Assembly (NCBI RefSeq): GCF_900142145.1
Contig: NZ_FQZV01000006.1
Location: 1 to 64,000, forward strand
Direction of reading: 5' to 3'
DNA from: Geosporobacter subterraneus DSM 17957
Lineage (GTDB): Bacteria > Bacillota > Clostridia > Peptostreptococcales > Thermotaleaceae
DNA: 64,000 bases
A model generated the notes under the pieces. The model made no database searches. It worked only from the letters and a program-made list of their open reading frames with translations, and had not been told where the DNA came from. This document shows positions 8,241 to 15,542 of this stretch, piece by piece (positions within the stretch are counted from its first letter, which is position 1; each line of letters begins with the position of its first letter). Made by a program: the position numbers and the translations under genes.

Positions 8241-9509
8241 CTAGGATTCCGGTACAATTATGGATTCTCTCTCTTCGAATACTTTATCGGTATGCTCATC
8301 ATGAAGTCCCAACAGCTTGCAGATAATAGTAAAGGCTTCTGCTCTTGTAATGTCATTTTTCGGTTTGAAACTCTTGTCGGGATAACCTGCCAATATCTCA
8401 TGATGTACCCCTGCCTTTACAAATTCCAAAGCCCATTCTCCAATTTCATCTTTGTCTGTGAAGGTTAATTCTTCATCTATCAATTCCTTCTTAAATCCCC
8501 GGATCAGCACAGTAACCATTTCCTGACGGGAAATATTCTTATTGGCCTTAAATCGCTTAAGAGGATATCCTTTAAAAATTTCTTTCTCTGATACAGCAAT
8601 GATATAACCCTTTGCCCACCCCGGTATATAGTCAATGTAGCTTGAGAATAGTTTGTTTTGTTCATCCAGCTCTAATGCTCTTCCAATGAGTACCGCAGCC
8701 TCTGCCCGCGTGATTGGTCGATTTGGACGAATCCTATTATCTGGATACCCTTTGATGATACCATGCTTCAATAGAGTAACAATGCAATCATGTGCCCAGT
8801 GGCCTGCAATATCCGGTATGATCTCTATGGGTTCTTCTTCCAAAGGTTCCTCTGGATCCCTTGGATCCACCGGGTCATCGGGATCACTGGGATCGGCTGG
8901 AACGGACAGTTCATTTACATTGATCAAAAAAGATACCTTCGAGGATAAGCTTTGCAGTTCATTGCCTGAGTCCTCGTCCATAAGCAGAGTATATTTCAGA
9001 TCTACATAATCGTTTTTGTCTATATAGAATTGATCGGAATCTGCTAAGGTCACTCCTGCCTGTTGCCTGTTTCCAGCTGTATATAATAGATCCCTAAAGG
9101 TTTTTGAATCGATGATATCTTTGTCGAAGATCGTCAGTTTTCCTTTTTTCACTGTAAGCCACATATGATCTATGAAAGAATTATAGACCCTATCTGGATC
9201 ATATCCATCTCTTGTTTTTCTCATATCTACATCTATGGCCATATTCGTGATCTTCATACGCTTGAAATCATTCCGTATCCGTATGATACCATTTTCAGCT
9301 CTTCCCGGATACCATAATACACTTCCAAACAAATCTCCTTCAGGAGGTTGAACCTGACCAGAAGAATTTATTGTAATAATTACATTAGGATTGTTCTGGG
9401 TCATGGTTGCATAGGTGGCCTCTATGAAATCGTTGGCAAAAAAACCTACGATAAGTACTATGATAAAAAACTGCAAAAACATACTCAGGCGCTTCTTTTT
9501 TCTTTTCAT
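8241..9509 (-). CDS. Exported SLH-domain protein of the surface-fibre locus
   Basis: A 422-residue exported protein. It opens with a very basic N-terminus, a hydrophobic segment (about residues 9-27) and an EATYATMTQN end that resembles the SipW-type signal of the other proteins in the locus. An unknown beta-rich domain (about 35-205) and an Asp/Pro-rich linker (SDPDDPVDPRDPEEP) follow. Three SLH repeats (about 235-410; for example DIAGHWAHD, GYPDNRIRPNRPITRAEA and GYPDKSFKPKNDITRAEA) should bind pyruvylated secondary cell-wall polymer. I infer a cell-wall anchor for the fibre. ATG at 9509 has GGGGTG six bases upstream. Confidence 0.85.
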   Translation of the reverse strand: MKRKKKRLSMFLQFFIIVLIVGFFANDFIEATYATMTQNNPNVIITINSSGQVQPPEGDLFGSVLWYPGRAENGIIRIRNDFKRMKITNMAIDVDMRKTRDGYDPDRVYNSFIDHMWLTVKKGKLTIFDKDIIDSKTFRDLLYTAGNRQQAGVTLADSDQFYIDKNDYVDLKYTLLMDEDSGNELQSLSSKVSFLINVNELSVPADPSDPDDPVDPRDPEEPLEEEPIEIIPDIAGHWAHDCIVTLLKHGIIKGYPDNRIRPNRPITRAEAAVLIGRALELDEQNKLFSSYIDYIPGWAKGYIIAVSEKEIFKGYPLKRFKANKNISRQEMVTVLIRGFKKELIDEELTFTDKDEIGEWALEFVKAGVHHEILAGYPDKSFKPKNDITRAEAFTIICKLLGLHDEHTDKVFEERESIIVPES

Positions 9510-9636
9510 TGATATCACCCCATATACAGCAATTCGATAGGTTTACTCTATCTTATTGTATTCGTTTCTACTGACTTTTACGCCATACATAAGGTTACTT
9601 TTTCTAATCCTTTCGGGTTATTTTTATGTATTTATG

Positions 9637-9662
9637 CGGGTTGCACCCTGTGCAACCCCTAC
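9637..9662. repeat. CCCCTAC-type palindrome supplying a stop codon
   Basis: CGGGTTGCAC-cct-GTGCAACCCCTAC is a perfect palindrome. The TAG stop of the DUF5305 gene (9659-9661) lies within its CCCCTAC end, as read on the minus strand. Confidence 0.75.
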
Positions 9663-10753
9663 ACTTCCGATGCAGTGGATGGTGCATTTAATGCCTTATC
9701 GGTTTTTGACAACTCTTCATTTACATGCCATAGATACATCTGATCATCATCGATCACATAAAATCTTAATATCTCTTTATAATCAGGACTATATTTATAG
9801 AAAATTGGCTTTCCTATCTCGTCTGCAACTCGAACCAAATCATCTATGGATTTAACCTCTTTGTGATTTCCCCAAGGTACGGGTATATCCCGGGTTAAGG
9901 CTACCAACCGATCTCCGTTTTTTTTGAATATCTGCTGAAGCTTTTTCTGCCTTGGGTCCAAGGGTGCCTTTGTTTCTGAAAAGAATATCATAATTATCCC
10001 TAAAATCACCAAAAGCCCAAGAATAACACCATATACGATGACCTTTTTCTGATTTACAGACACTGGTACCTGCCTGGTCTCTTCAATCTGGCCAGATTTT
10101 TCTTCTGTCAATTTGCTATCTATGGAAAAATAGCTGGTATTCAGTGGAATCACCATTGTTGGTGCCATCTTCTCCTCTACTACGCCCTTATCGGTATTTG
10201 CTTTTAGATTCACATTCATGGATATAATACAGCTTACAGGTGTATTTACCTTAGTGCTTTCATTAACTGTTTTTACAAAGTTGTTGTATTCTTCTGGCCG
10301 TATATTGGCATTTCCTTTTAGTAAAACCATCTTATCCTTCACCTGAAAGCTTTGCTTTGGCTGCAGGATAAAAGATTTTTTCCAGATAGTCAGTGCTTTT
10401 TCCCCCTCTTTTACAGTCCCTTCTAGTTTTGCTATGATTTCATAATTTCCCTCTAACGCAGCAGCCCTTTCACCGATAAATTCATAAGTAAAGCTAGCCT
10501 GTATATAATCGATCAGTTCGGTAATATAGACCTCCCCTGGCCCTAGGCTTTCGTGAGAATACAAAACATTCGGCTTTAAAATAGCTTTGTAGTCTATATT
10601 GGTTTTTTGCTGATAACTATAGAGGGCTACCTTCTCCTCTTTGAATCCGGGACTATACACCCCCTTGTATAATAAAAAAGAAAGGGCCCCAATGCCTATT
10701 ACAAGCATACCGATCCCTATTATTCTTATGTTTTTATTTAGTTTGATTTTCAT
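9659..10753 (-). CDS. DUF5305 family membrane protein
   Basis: About 364 residues. It has one N-terminal membrane segment (about 10-29), an extracytoplasmic beta-rich domain (about 40-240, starting VALYSYQQKTNIDYKAILKP), a second membrane segment (about 240-262) and a cytoplasmic tail of about 100 residues. This arrangement fits DUF5305, a family I know mainly from archaea and Clostridia, where it often neighbours an ER-type signal peptidase. A role in assembling or exporting the TasA-like proteins is inferred from position only. The ATG at 10753 has GGAG eight bases before it. The stop codon falls within a palindromic repeat, so the C-terminus may have been changed by repeat insertion. Confidence 0.75.
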   Translation of the reverse strand: MKIKLNKNIRIIGIGMLVIGIGALSFLLYKGVYSPGFKEEKVALYSYQQKTNIDYKAILKPNVLYSHESLGPGEVYITELIDYIQASFTYEFIGERAAALEGNYEIIAKLEGTVKEGEKALTIWKKSFILQPKQSFQVKDKMVLLKGNANIRPEEYNNFVKTVNESTKVNTPVSCIISMNVNLKANTDKGVVEEKMAPTMVIPLNTSYFSIDSKLTEEKSGQIEETRQVPVSVNQKKVIVYGVILGLLVILGIIMIFFSETKAPLDPRQKKLQQIFKKNGDRLVALTRDIPVPWGNHKEVKSIDDLVRVADEIGKPIFYKYSPDYKEILRFYVIDDDQMYLWHVNEELSKTDKALNAPSTASEV

Positions 10754-10762
10754 TTGCCCCAC

Positions 10763-11027
10763 TCCTATACCCCGTTTCCATAGTTATTCTATATTTTCTA
10801 GATTTTCCCTCTCCGAGAGTATGGCCAATCATCCTACAAATTCCTACATAATTAGTGATGAAGTGAGCACTTCTACACCTAGCTTTTTCTTGCATCTGTA
10901 CAGATTCGCATTTTATATGAATCTTCCAGACAATTGTGTTATTTTCTTCTTTATCTGCTCATTCAATTCAAGAACCGTCCCTTTATTTATAGACTACATC
11001 TTATGAATCGGGCAGCATAAAAATGAC
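10763..11027. other. Intergenic gap between the DUF5305 and TasA-like genes
   Basis: I see no gene here. The minus-strand transcript from the TasA-like gene should end at the hairpin at 11028-11062, so the DUF5305-SLH pair probably has its own promoter in this gap, although I could not identify a clear -35/-10 pair. Confidence 0.4.
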
Positions 11028-11062
11028 GCCAACCAAATTGATGGTTGACGTCGTATAGAATC
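11028..11062 (-). terminator. Rho-independent terminator of the TasA-like gene
   Basis: GACGTCAACCA and TGGTTGGCGTC form a near-perfect stem, followed on the minus strand by ATTTTTATG. It lies about 75 bp past the stop of the TasA-like gene. Confidence 0.8.
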
Positions 11063-11138
11063 TTTTATTTTTTTCACTATCTACTTGACAGGGAGCGGTT
11101 GAATCTGTCTTACTCTTCTTTATTTTTGCAAATTAGAT

Positions 11139-11888
11139 TTATTGAAGATCTCCATCTCCACCATAGTTAGTATATGGATTTGAGTTTGGATCCGTTGTCC
11201 ATTGTTCCCAATTGAATGTTATTTTGAACTTAACAGTTTTATCTTGATAATAGTTGCCAGCGTCTTCAAGTAATTTAAACTGGATACAACCATCTTCTTC
11301 GTCCTCTTCGCCAAGTCCTAAAGAAAACCATCCGTTTGGCTCAATTACTAAATTCTTTGTATTAGTATCATTTACTAAATTATTCATAGCATCTTGAAGT
11401 GATGCCCATTGATTTGGTCCATGGCTCCACTTATCTTGTACGCGATCCCCTGTTACATCAGCCTTCCAAGTTGATTTAGCTACTAGTTTGGTGAATAGAT
11501 TGTAGTCTCCTTCAAGGTACTGAACGTTTATACTCCCTAGTTTAGCAGGTATTGTACCCATATTATTTGTCCTCATATCAACTTGAACTACTCCACCGGG
11601 ATATAAGTCTGATAACTGAACTACCATTGTATCATCGCCTACAAAGCTAACATCATTAGCTCTAGTTCCACTTGTCCAGTCAAAATGATGCCATTTATGA
11701 ACTAAGTTATCCGCTTGCCGACTTCCTGTACGAACTGTACTATTCGTTCCTTTGTCAATTTCCATTTTAAAATTACCTGTGTTTACTGTAGTTGTTAAAA
11801 ATACTTGATCTGTCCATGCTGCATAGCCAGCACCCATTAGCATAACTGCTACGACTAGTGCCAAAGCTAAGAATCTTGATCTTTTCAT
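11139..11888 (-). CDS. TasA-like secreted fibre protein with SipW-type signal peptide
   Basis: A 249-residue exported protein. The signal peptide is short, with a basic start (MKRSR), a hydrophobic core and the end GAGYAAWTDQ (Trp25). That end is the hallmark of SipW-dependent signals found in Bacillus TasA, TapA and camelysin. The mature region contains TasA/camelysin-like elements: TTTVNTGNFKMEID just after the signal, and LYPGGVVQVDMRTNNMGTIPAKL, a typical neighbour-strand motif. I infer a fibre- or matrix-forming subunit. It has a long leader with candidate regulator sites and its own terminator, and so may be the most abundant product of the locus. AGGAGAG precedes the ATG. Confidence 0.85.
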   Translation of the reverse strand: MKRSRFLALALVVAVMLMGAGYAAWTDQVFLTTTVNTGNFKMEIDKGTNSTVRTGSRQADNLVHKWHHFDWTSGTRANDVSFVGDDTMVVQLSDLYPGGVVQVDMRTNNMGTIPAKLGSINVQYLEGDYNLFTKLVAKSTWKADVTGDRVQDKWSHGPNQWASLQDAMNNLVNDTNTKNLVIEPNGWFSLGLGEEDEEDGCIQFKLLEDAGNYYQDKTVKFKITFNWEQWTTDPNSNPYTNYGGDGDLQ

Positions 11889-12070
11889 TTACATCTCTCC
11901 TTTTATTTTGTTTTTATATTTTCTATCTCGCTTTAATGTTCTTTGAGCAAGATAAAATCCATCCCTCACTTTCTTACACTACTGATTATAGGCTTTTTGC
12001 CCTGTTTTTACGTCCTGCGAAGGTGTAGTTTTCAACTATCCCTTTGTAGTAATTTTCTAAAGGTTTTCTC

Positions 12071-12113
12071 TACCATTTACCTACATATCTACTACTTTTT
12101 TACCATATACCTA
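12071..12113 (-). promoter_or_regulatory. Direct repeat TACCATWTACCTA upstream of the TasA-like gene
   Basis: Two 13-bp copies (TACCATTTACCTA at 12071 and TACCATATACCTA at 12101) start exactly 30 bp apart, about three helical turns. They lie 180-225 bp before the start codon. The TACCTA core recalls the NarL heptamer TACYYMT, and the locus encodes a NarL-type regulator. They are therefore candidate binding sites for it; this is inference. Confidence 0.4.
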
Positions 12114-12225
12114 AAATTAAGTATTTAATCCTGATTGTGGGGAAAGCATAGGAGGGCAATGAGACTCTTCTCTACCCCTTTCAAAATCAAGCCAGCAGTG
12201 TGATGTTCTATATTCACAAGACAAT

Positions 12226-12263
12226 AAAAATGAAGGTAGAGCCTTAACTCTACCTTCATTTTT
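12226..12263 (-). terminator. Rho-independent terminator of the signal peptidase gene
   Basis: A perfect 16-bp stem (AAAAATGAAGGTAGAG and complement) with a 6-nt loop stands just after the stop at 12266. It separates the kinase-to-peptidase unit from the TasA-like gene. Confidence 0.85.
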
Positions 12264-12265
12264 AT

Positions 12266-13480
12266 CTAAAATACGATTTGATTCAGCTCAATATCTTTCC
12301 TGCTCTTCAGCAGCAGTGTGGGCCAGCCTACCTTCGGTATCACATAGATAATGGTCCCTTTCACATCTTCCGGCTTTACCAGTTCCGTATCCTCGCCGGA
12401 ATTATTATCCCCCTTTGTTCGGTAGCGGATGCCTTCTTCGTCCTTTTTCACTTCAACAATCCTATGAGATATAAGGATACTGTCTCTTCGAAACTGTATC
12501 ACATCTCCCGCTTTCAGCTGATTGATTCCATCCATGTCCAAAATCTTTTTGACTAAAATCACATCTCCCGGCTTAATCATAGGCTCCATGCTGCCAGTAG
12601 CGATCACCGAAGGGTAGATCGGAAACACCCCTACGGCAAACCATATAATGCCGATGGATACCACACTGGTGATCACCCAGCTTAAGGCACTTTCTTGGTC
12701 TTCCTTTCGTATCCGGATCTCCTTTGCTGCTTCCATATAGATATTCTGCATAGACATAAGGAAAAATACGGGACAGAGGGTACCTATAAGGGCAGCTGTG
12801 ATCCATTTGAGATTTGGCAGTATGGGTGACAGCCAATGGAAGCCCTGAATAATGCCCAGATAAATAATCGAAGTCAATGGACCTCCTAAAAAAGCTAAAT
12901 AGGTAGCAAAAAGGCTGTGGCAGAACTCAGGTATAAAATATTGGGCAAGAAACTGTACGATGCCTTTGTAGTCATTTAATGCCGCATATCGGTTAAAGGA
13001 TATGCTTGTACAAGATAATAAAAGGGCAAGAAGGATAAACACTAGATAATTATCTTCTTTAGTTAAGTTATTGACCAAGTGGCTTCTGATCCATTCCCTC
13101 CCTATCAGTGCAGCACCTGCTGTATAGATATTGAGCACCATGCCAACAAAAGTACGACTGTATGGGCTTTTACCTAAACCATCAATCAGTCCCGCTATGA
13201 CGGAAATACATATAAATATAACCGCAAAATTGAAAGCCCATAAGTTGATGGCAGCTCTATGCTTTAATCGTGATTTCGGACGAAGCCTAGAGGTTGTCCA
13301 TAACCCGTAAATAACGCTTAGCCATAGGCAAGGGTTTAGGAAATAGCTGTAAGTCCTGTAACCCATCCATCCCCTGATAAGTGAGTTGTCTAAAATATAG
13401 ATTATGATTAATCCTGCGAAGATTAAGCCACAGCGCAATTTAGATCGTCGTGAAGGTAGATAGATCTCTCTGGTTATCAT
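12266..13480 (-). CDS. sipW: ER-type (SipW-like) signal peptidase I with polytopic membrane domain
   Basis: A 404-residue membrane protein. The first 270 residues or so hold about seven hydrophobic segments of unknown family. The C-terminal 110 residues form an S26 signal peptidase domain. The catalytic serine is in ATGSMEPMIKPGDVI (Ser297). The general base is histidine, in SILISHRIVEV (His339), with KGDNN (Asp358) following. Ser/His rather than Ser/Lys marks the ER/archaeal type to which Bacillus SipW belongs. Usual SipW proteins are about 190 residues, so the large membrane domain is unusual. It probably processes the SipW-type signals encoded around it. The ATG at 13480 follows a GGGGGG run at five bases. 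Confidence 0.88.
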   Translation of the reverse strand: MITREIYLPSRRSKLRCGLIFAGLIIIYILDNSLIRGWMGYRTYSYFLNPCLWLSVIYGLWTTSRLRPKSRLKHRAAINLWAFNFAVIFICISVIAGLIDGLGKSPYSRTFVGMVLNIYTAGAALIGREWIRSHLVNNLTKEDNYLVFILLALLLSCTSISFNRYAALNDYKGIVQFLAQYFIPEFCHSLFATYLAFLGGPLTSIIYLGIIQGFHWLSPILPNLKWITAALIGTLCPVFFLMSMQNIYMEAAKEIRIRKEDQESALSWVITSVVSIGIIWFAVGVFPIYPSVIATGSMEPMIKPGDVILVKKILDMDGINQLKAGDVIQFRRDSILISHRIVEVKKDEEGIRYRTKGDNNSGEDTELVKPEDVKGTIIYVIPKVGWPTLLLKSRKDIELNQIVF

Positions 13481-13516
13481 TGTTTCCCCCCTTTTTTCTT
13501 CAGGTTTTGTAGTATG

Positions 13517-13594
13517 GCGGGCTGCTGCTATGCAGCCCCTACAGAGCATCTTGGTTCAATTCCAAAAGGTAGGGGTCGCATAATATGCGACCCG
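13517..13594. repeat. Two CCCCTAC-type palindromes side by side
   Basis: The first is GCGGGCTGC-tgctat-GCAGCCCCTACA (13517-13543). The second, in opposite orientation, is TAGGGGTCGCAT-aat-ATGCGACCCG (13570-13594). They lie in the gap before the signal peptidase gene. The stems differ in sequence but keep the same constant end. Confidence 0.7.
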
Positions 13595-13699
13595 AATAAA
13601 ATTGATGGGTTGTATAATTGACAATTTCTGTAAAGCAATTCTTGTTGCATGCAGACCGAATCCTATACAGTACCCTACAAATCTTTATATATTCCATAT

Positions 13700-13727
13700 C
13701 GGGTTGCATGATATGCAACCCCTACAA
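13700..13727. repeat. CCCCTAC-type palindrome supplying a stop codon
   Basis: CGGGTTGCAT-gat-ATGCAACCCCTACAA. The minus-strand TAG stop of the neighbouring exported protein (13722-13724) is part of the CCCCTACA end. The stem is nearly the same as at 9637-9662. Confidence 0.75.
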
Positions 13728-14231
13728 ATCACTATCAGAACCGCTACCATCACTTGTTGCGCCCTCCGAACTATCGGAACTTTTTGATGATTCTTCTGCT
13801 TCAGAGCTACTATCTGAAGTACTCATCTCTTGCACAGAGGTATTGTCTACTGCAGCATCCCCTAAACTCCCGTCTTGTGAATCTGTGCTTTGCTGCTGAC
13901 CTGGATTATCTGCTGCTTCTGTTGGCTCATCTTGAACAGTTTCATTTCTACTATTCCCTTCTATTATTGTCTCCCCTTGGTTGGTAGGAAGCGTAATCTC
14001 GATGTCGGTTGTTTGATCACTAGGCACATTTGGAATTGTTATTTCTCCCCCGCCACCTCCTCCACCGGCAGTCAGAGTGCTTTTTGTTAAAGCTGTTTCT
14101 TCCACCGGTTCTTGTCTAACTTCAATACGGCCCGTTATGGTTAGCTGCTTCTGCCACAAACCGTATCCTCCTGACATTACTAAAAATCCACATAACAGGC
14201 TGCTTATTATTACTACCAATTTTTTTCTCAC
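13722..14231 (-). CDS. Small exported protein with acidic Ser-rich tail, SipW-type signal
   Basis: About 169 residues from a GTG preceded by GGAGG. A basic start and hydrophobic segment end in MSGGYGLWQKQ (Trp26), matching the SipW-type end of the other exported proteins here. Then come TITGRIEV, a glycine-rich turn (GGGGGGGEI) and a long low-complexity tail rich in Thr, Ser, Glu and Asp, ending SDGSGSDSDL. I do not recognise a family. The tail suggests a flexible, highly charged surface segment. The stop codon is supplied by a palindromic repeat, so the original C-terminus may have been longer. Confidence 0.75.
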   Translation of the reverse strand: MRKKLVVIISSLLCGFLVMSGGYGLWQKQLTITGRIEVRQEPVEETALTKSTLTAGGGGGGGEITIPNVPSDQTTDIEITLPTNQGETIIEGNSRNETVQDEPTEAADNPGQQQSTDSQDGSLGDAAVDNTSVQEMSTSDSSSEAEESSKSSDSSEGATSDGSGSDSDL

Positions 14232-14300
14232 AGCTATACCTCCACCCATTTATACTAAACTAGGGTTCTCTACCGCTTCCCTCTCTATATCTACAATTCA

Positions 14301-14876
14301 CTATTTCAATCCTTGTTCAAATTGAAGTTCATACATAAAACTGTGTTCCTCTGATGCTGGTTGTTCTACATCCATGGGGCTTTTCCTCATCGACTGAATT
14401 CCTTGGTTTCCTGCTTGAATATTCAGCTTAAAGATTTTTTCATCCTCTTCTCCGAGTAACTGCTCTCCTTCATAATCTCCAGCCATTCTGTATTGAGGTT
14501 CTCTCACCTGTTTTATTAATTCTGAAGCCTCTAGCACTTCGAGGTTGCTGAAGGATACCGGTATCGTTCCTCTGTTCTTTATTTTAACAAATAGATTTTC
14601 ATTAAAGGTTGGATAGCACCAGCCGTTTATTTCCAGAGTCCGCTTATCTTCTGACAAGTACAGCGTCACCTCCCCTTTATCATTTCCTATGAATCTGGTT
14701 TCATCTACTTCAAAATACGGTTCAATAAATCCTGTAGATATTGAAGCATTCATGGTTGTGTTATCATTCCAAACTGCATAACTAATACCTATAGCATTTA
14801 ACATCAGAAGGGTTGTCATATAAATGATTGGTGTACTTCTGAACATCTTGGTTTGTTTCCTTCTTCTCCTGGCCAA
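14301..14876 (-). CDS. TasA/camelysin-type exported protein with SipW-type signal
   Basis: About 191 residues from a TTG preceded by GGGGTG seven bases upstream. The N-terminus is very basic (MARRRRKQTK), followed by a hydrophobic core and the end GISYAVWNDN (Trp36). After the signal, TTMNASISTGFIEPYF and NLFVKIKNRGTIPVSFSNLE resemble the opening and the inter-strand motif of TasA-like proteins. It is the first gene after the two-component pair and is likely a minor or initiator subunit of the same fibre; that role is inferred. A smaller size than the TasA-like protein at 11139 is compatible with a TapA-like part. Confidence 0.75.
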   Translation of the reverse strand: MARRRRKQTKMFRSTPIIYMTTLLMLNAIGISYAVWNDNTTMNASISTGFIEPYFEVDETRFIGNDKGEVTLYLSEDKRTLEINGWCYPTFNENLFVKIKNRGTIPVSFSNLEVLEASELIKQVREPQYRMAGDYEGEQLLGEEDEKIFKLNIQAGNQGIQSMRKSPMDVEQPASEEHSFMYELQFEQGLK

Positions 14877-14933
14877 ACCTGCTCACCCCTTTGCATTTTT
14901 GTAACAGCTCTCTCTTCCCATTTTTCATATGCT

Positions 14934-15542
14934 CTATCTGGCATCCCTAGACAGCAATGCTGCCTGGGTTCTATGTGCCAGATTCAATTTTAGTAAAATA
15001 TTACTGACATGTTTTTTCACCGTATGCTCTGAAATAAATAGCTTTTCAGCAATCTCTATATTGCTGAACCCTTTTCCTAGCTCTCTCAATACGTCCTTTT
15101 CTCTTTGGGTGAGTTGGTCCAGTTCACTTTTTTGCTCCTGCCTGCCTTCATACTGCGTAAACTCCGGATGATAAAACTTCTTTCCCCTGGATACGGTGTG
15201 AAAAGCATATACAATATCCTCTGGGAAGGCATCCTTTAATATATACCCGTCTATTCCTGCATCCCGCGATCTTAAGAAGTCATCCTTTTTCATTGATGAA
15301 GTCAATACGATAAACTTCGTTTTTGCTCCCTGCTTCCTCACTTTTTGGACAATCTCCAAACCGTCTTCTGCTCCTAGCCTCAGATCTATCATTGCTATTT
15401 CAGGTTCATTTTGAGTAATCCACGCAACCGCTTCTTTAACATTTGCAGCTTCATTAATTTCTTCAACATTTTCCTCAAAGGATAGGGCTGATACTAAACC
15501 CTTTCGAACCATGGGATGATCATCGGCAATTAGTATCTTCAT
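14934..15542 (-). CDS. NarL/LuxR-family response regulator
   Basis: About 202 residues. A receiver domain (about 1-120) shows the acidic pair in ILIADDHPMVRKG, the phosphoacceptor aspartate in EIAMIDLRLGAEDG and the conserved threonine/lysine pair in FIVLTSS and GYILKD. A C-terminal LuxR-type helix-turn-helix follows (about 135-200), with LTQREKDVLRELGKGFSNIE and ISEHTVKKHVSNIL. The start at 15542 follows GGAGG and overlaps the kinase stop as ATGA. It very probably controls the exported-protein genes just downstream. Confidence 0.93.
   Translation of the reverse strand: MKILIADDHPMVRKGLVSALSFEENVEEINEAANVKEAVAWITQNEPEIAMIDLRLGAEDGLEIVQKVRKQGAKTKFIVLTSSMKKDDFLRSRDAGIDGYILKDAFPEDIVYAFHTVSRGKKFYHPEFTQYEGRQEQKSELDQLTQREKDVLRELGKGFSNIEIAEKLFISEHTVKKHVSNILLKLNLAHRTQAALLSRDAR

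Noticed and set aside
12573-12836. 87-residue minus-strand ORF in the signal peptidase gene
   Set aside because: Shadow of the peptidase gene in another frame.
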